Source of the DNA: Pseudocalidococcus azoricus BACA0444
GTDB lineage: Bacteria > Cyanobacteriota > Cyanobacteriia > Thermosynechococcales > Thermosynechococcaceae
Direction of reading: 5' to 3'
DNA length: 64,000 nucleotides
NCBI RefSeq assembly: GCF_031729055.1
Contig: NZ_JAVMIP010000014.1
Span: forward strand, 27,976 to 91,975
Position numbers and translations under genes: made by a program. The number at the start of each line of letters is the position of its first letter. Position 1 is the stretch's first letter. Positions 63,966-64,000 of the stretch are shown here, one piece after another. The notes below the pieces were generated by a model. The model searched no databases. It was not told the origin of the DNA and saw only the letters and a list, made by a program, of their open reading frames with translations.

Positions 63966-64000
63966 GTTGGTACACTTTTTCTGAAGCTGTGTCAAAGCGA

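Noticed and set aside
1..64000. CRISPR arrays, rRNA, phage or integrase genes
   Set aside because: No regularly spaced direct repeats, rRNA signatures or integrases were seen.

Overview
The window comes from a unicellular cyanobacterium. PSI subunit PsaM, the phycobilisome core protein ApcD, a CikA-type clock kinase, a DevBCA exporter, a ChlH/CobN-type chelatase and several cyanobacteria-only small proteins (DUF2605/DUF2973 types) make this firm. Base composition is about half GC. I did not see the usual cyanobacterial palindrome HIP1 (GCGATCGC). A different 10-bp palindrome, CCAGGCCTGG, recurs throughout. I cannot name the species; gene content would fit the Thermosynechococcus / Synechococcus PCC 6312 neighbourhood.

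Layout. 1-5.3 kb: sfsA end, a secreted repeat protein, a site-2 protease, htpG and two small genes. 5.4-7.5 kb: an AT-rich restriction-modification island with an intact C5-methyltransferase and a HaeII-like endonuclease cut by an in-frame stop. 7.6-17.5 kb: housekeeping and photosynthesis genes (ndk, terC, psaM, apcD, a phosphate-binding protein, an MFS exporter, FHA protein, tmk-holB). 17.5-24.1 kb: a block bounded by two inverted copies of a 107-bp MITE. It holds a seven-gene minus-strand operon for a lasso-type RiPP: cyclase, HPr-kinase-like kinase, RRE/PqqD protein, a 52-residue precursor, glycosyltransferase and two bicupins. 24.5-50 kb: metabolism, signalling, the lptABF operon, dnaX, rlmN, devBCA, gpmI. 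50-58 kb: secG, queC, gdhA, a run of three exported proteins, an IS1-like remnant, tRNA-Ser(UGA), rpmB and cikA. 58.7-62.4 kb: cobN. 62.5-64 kb: an AT-rich accessory cassette of two DUF488 proteins and a dual-OB protein that runs to the window edge.

The most notable object is the lasso operon at 17.9-24.0 kb. Its precursor is too short for ordinary gene calling but has a strong ribosome site, an aromatic-xx-Pro leader motif, Thr at -2 and Asp at core position 9. It also has a C-terminal Ser that would suit the kinase. No B2 leader peptidase is encoded nearby, and a glycosyltransferase and two bicupins are added. Other points are several broken genes: endonuclease, FHA gene, toxin-antitoxin relic, IS1 relic, and a small ORF split by a MITE whose removal restores the frame.
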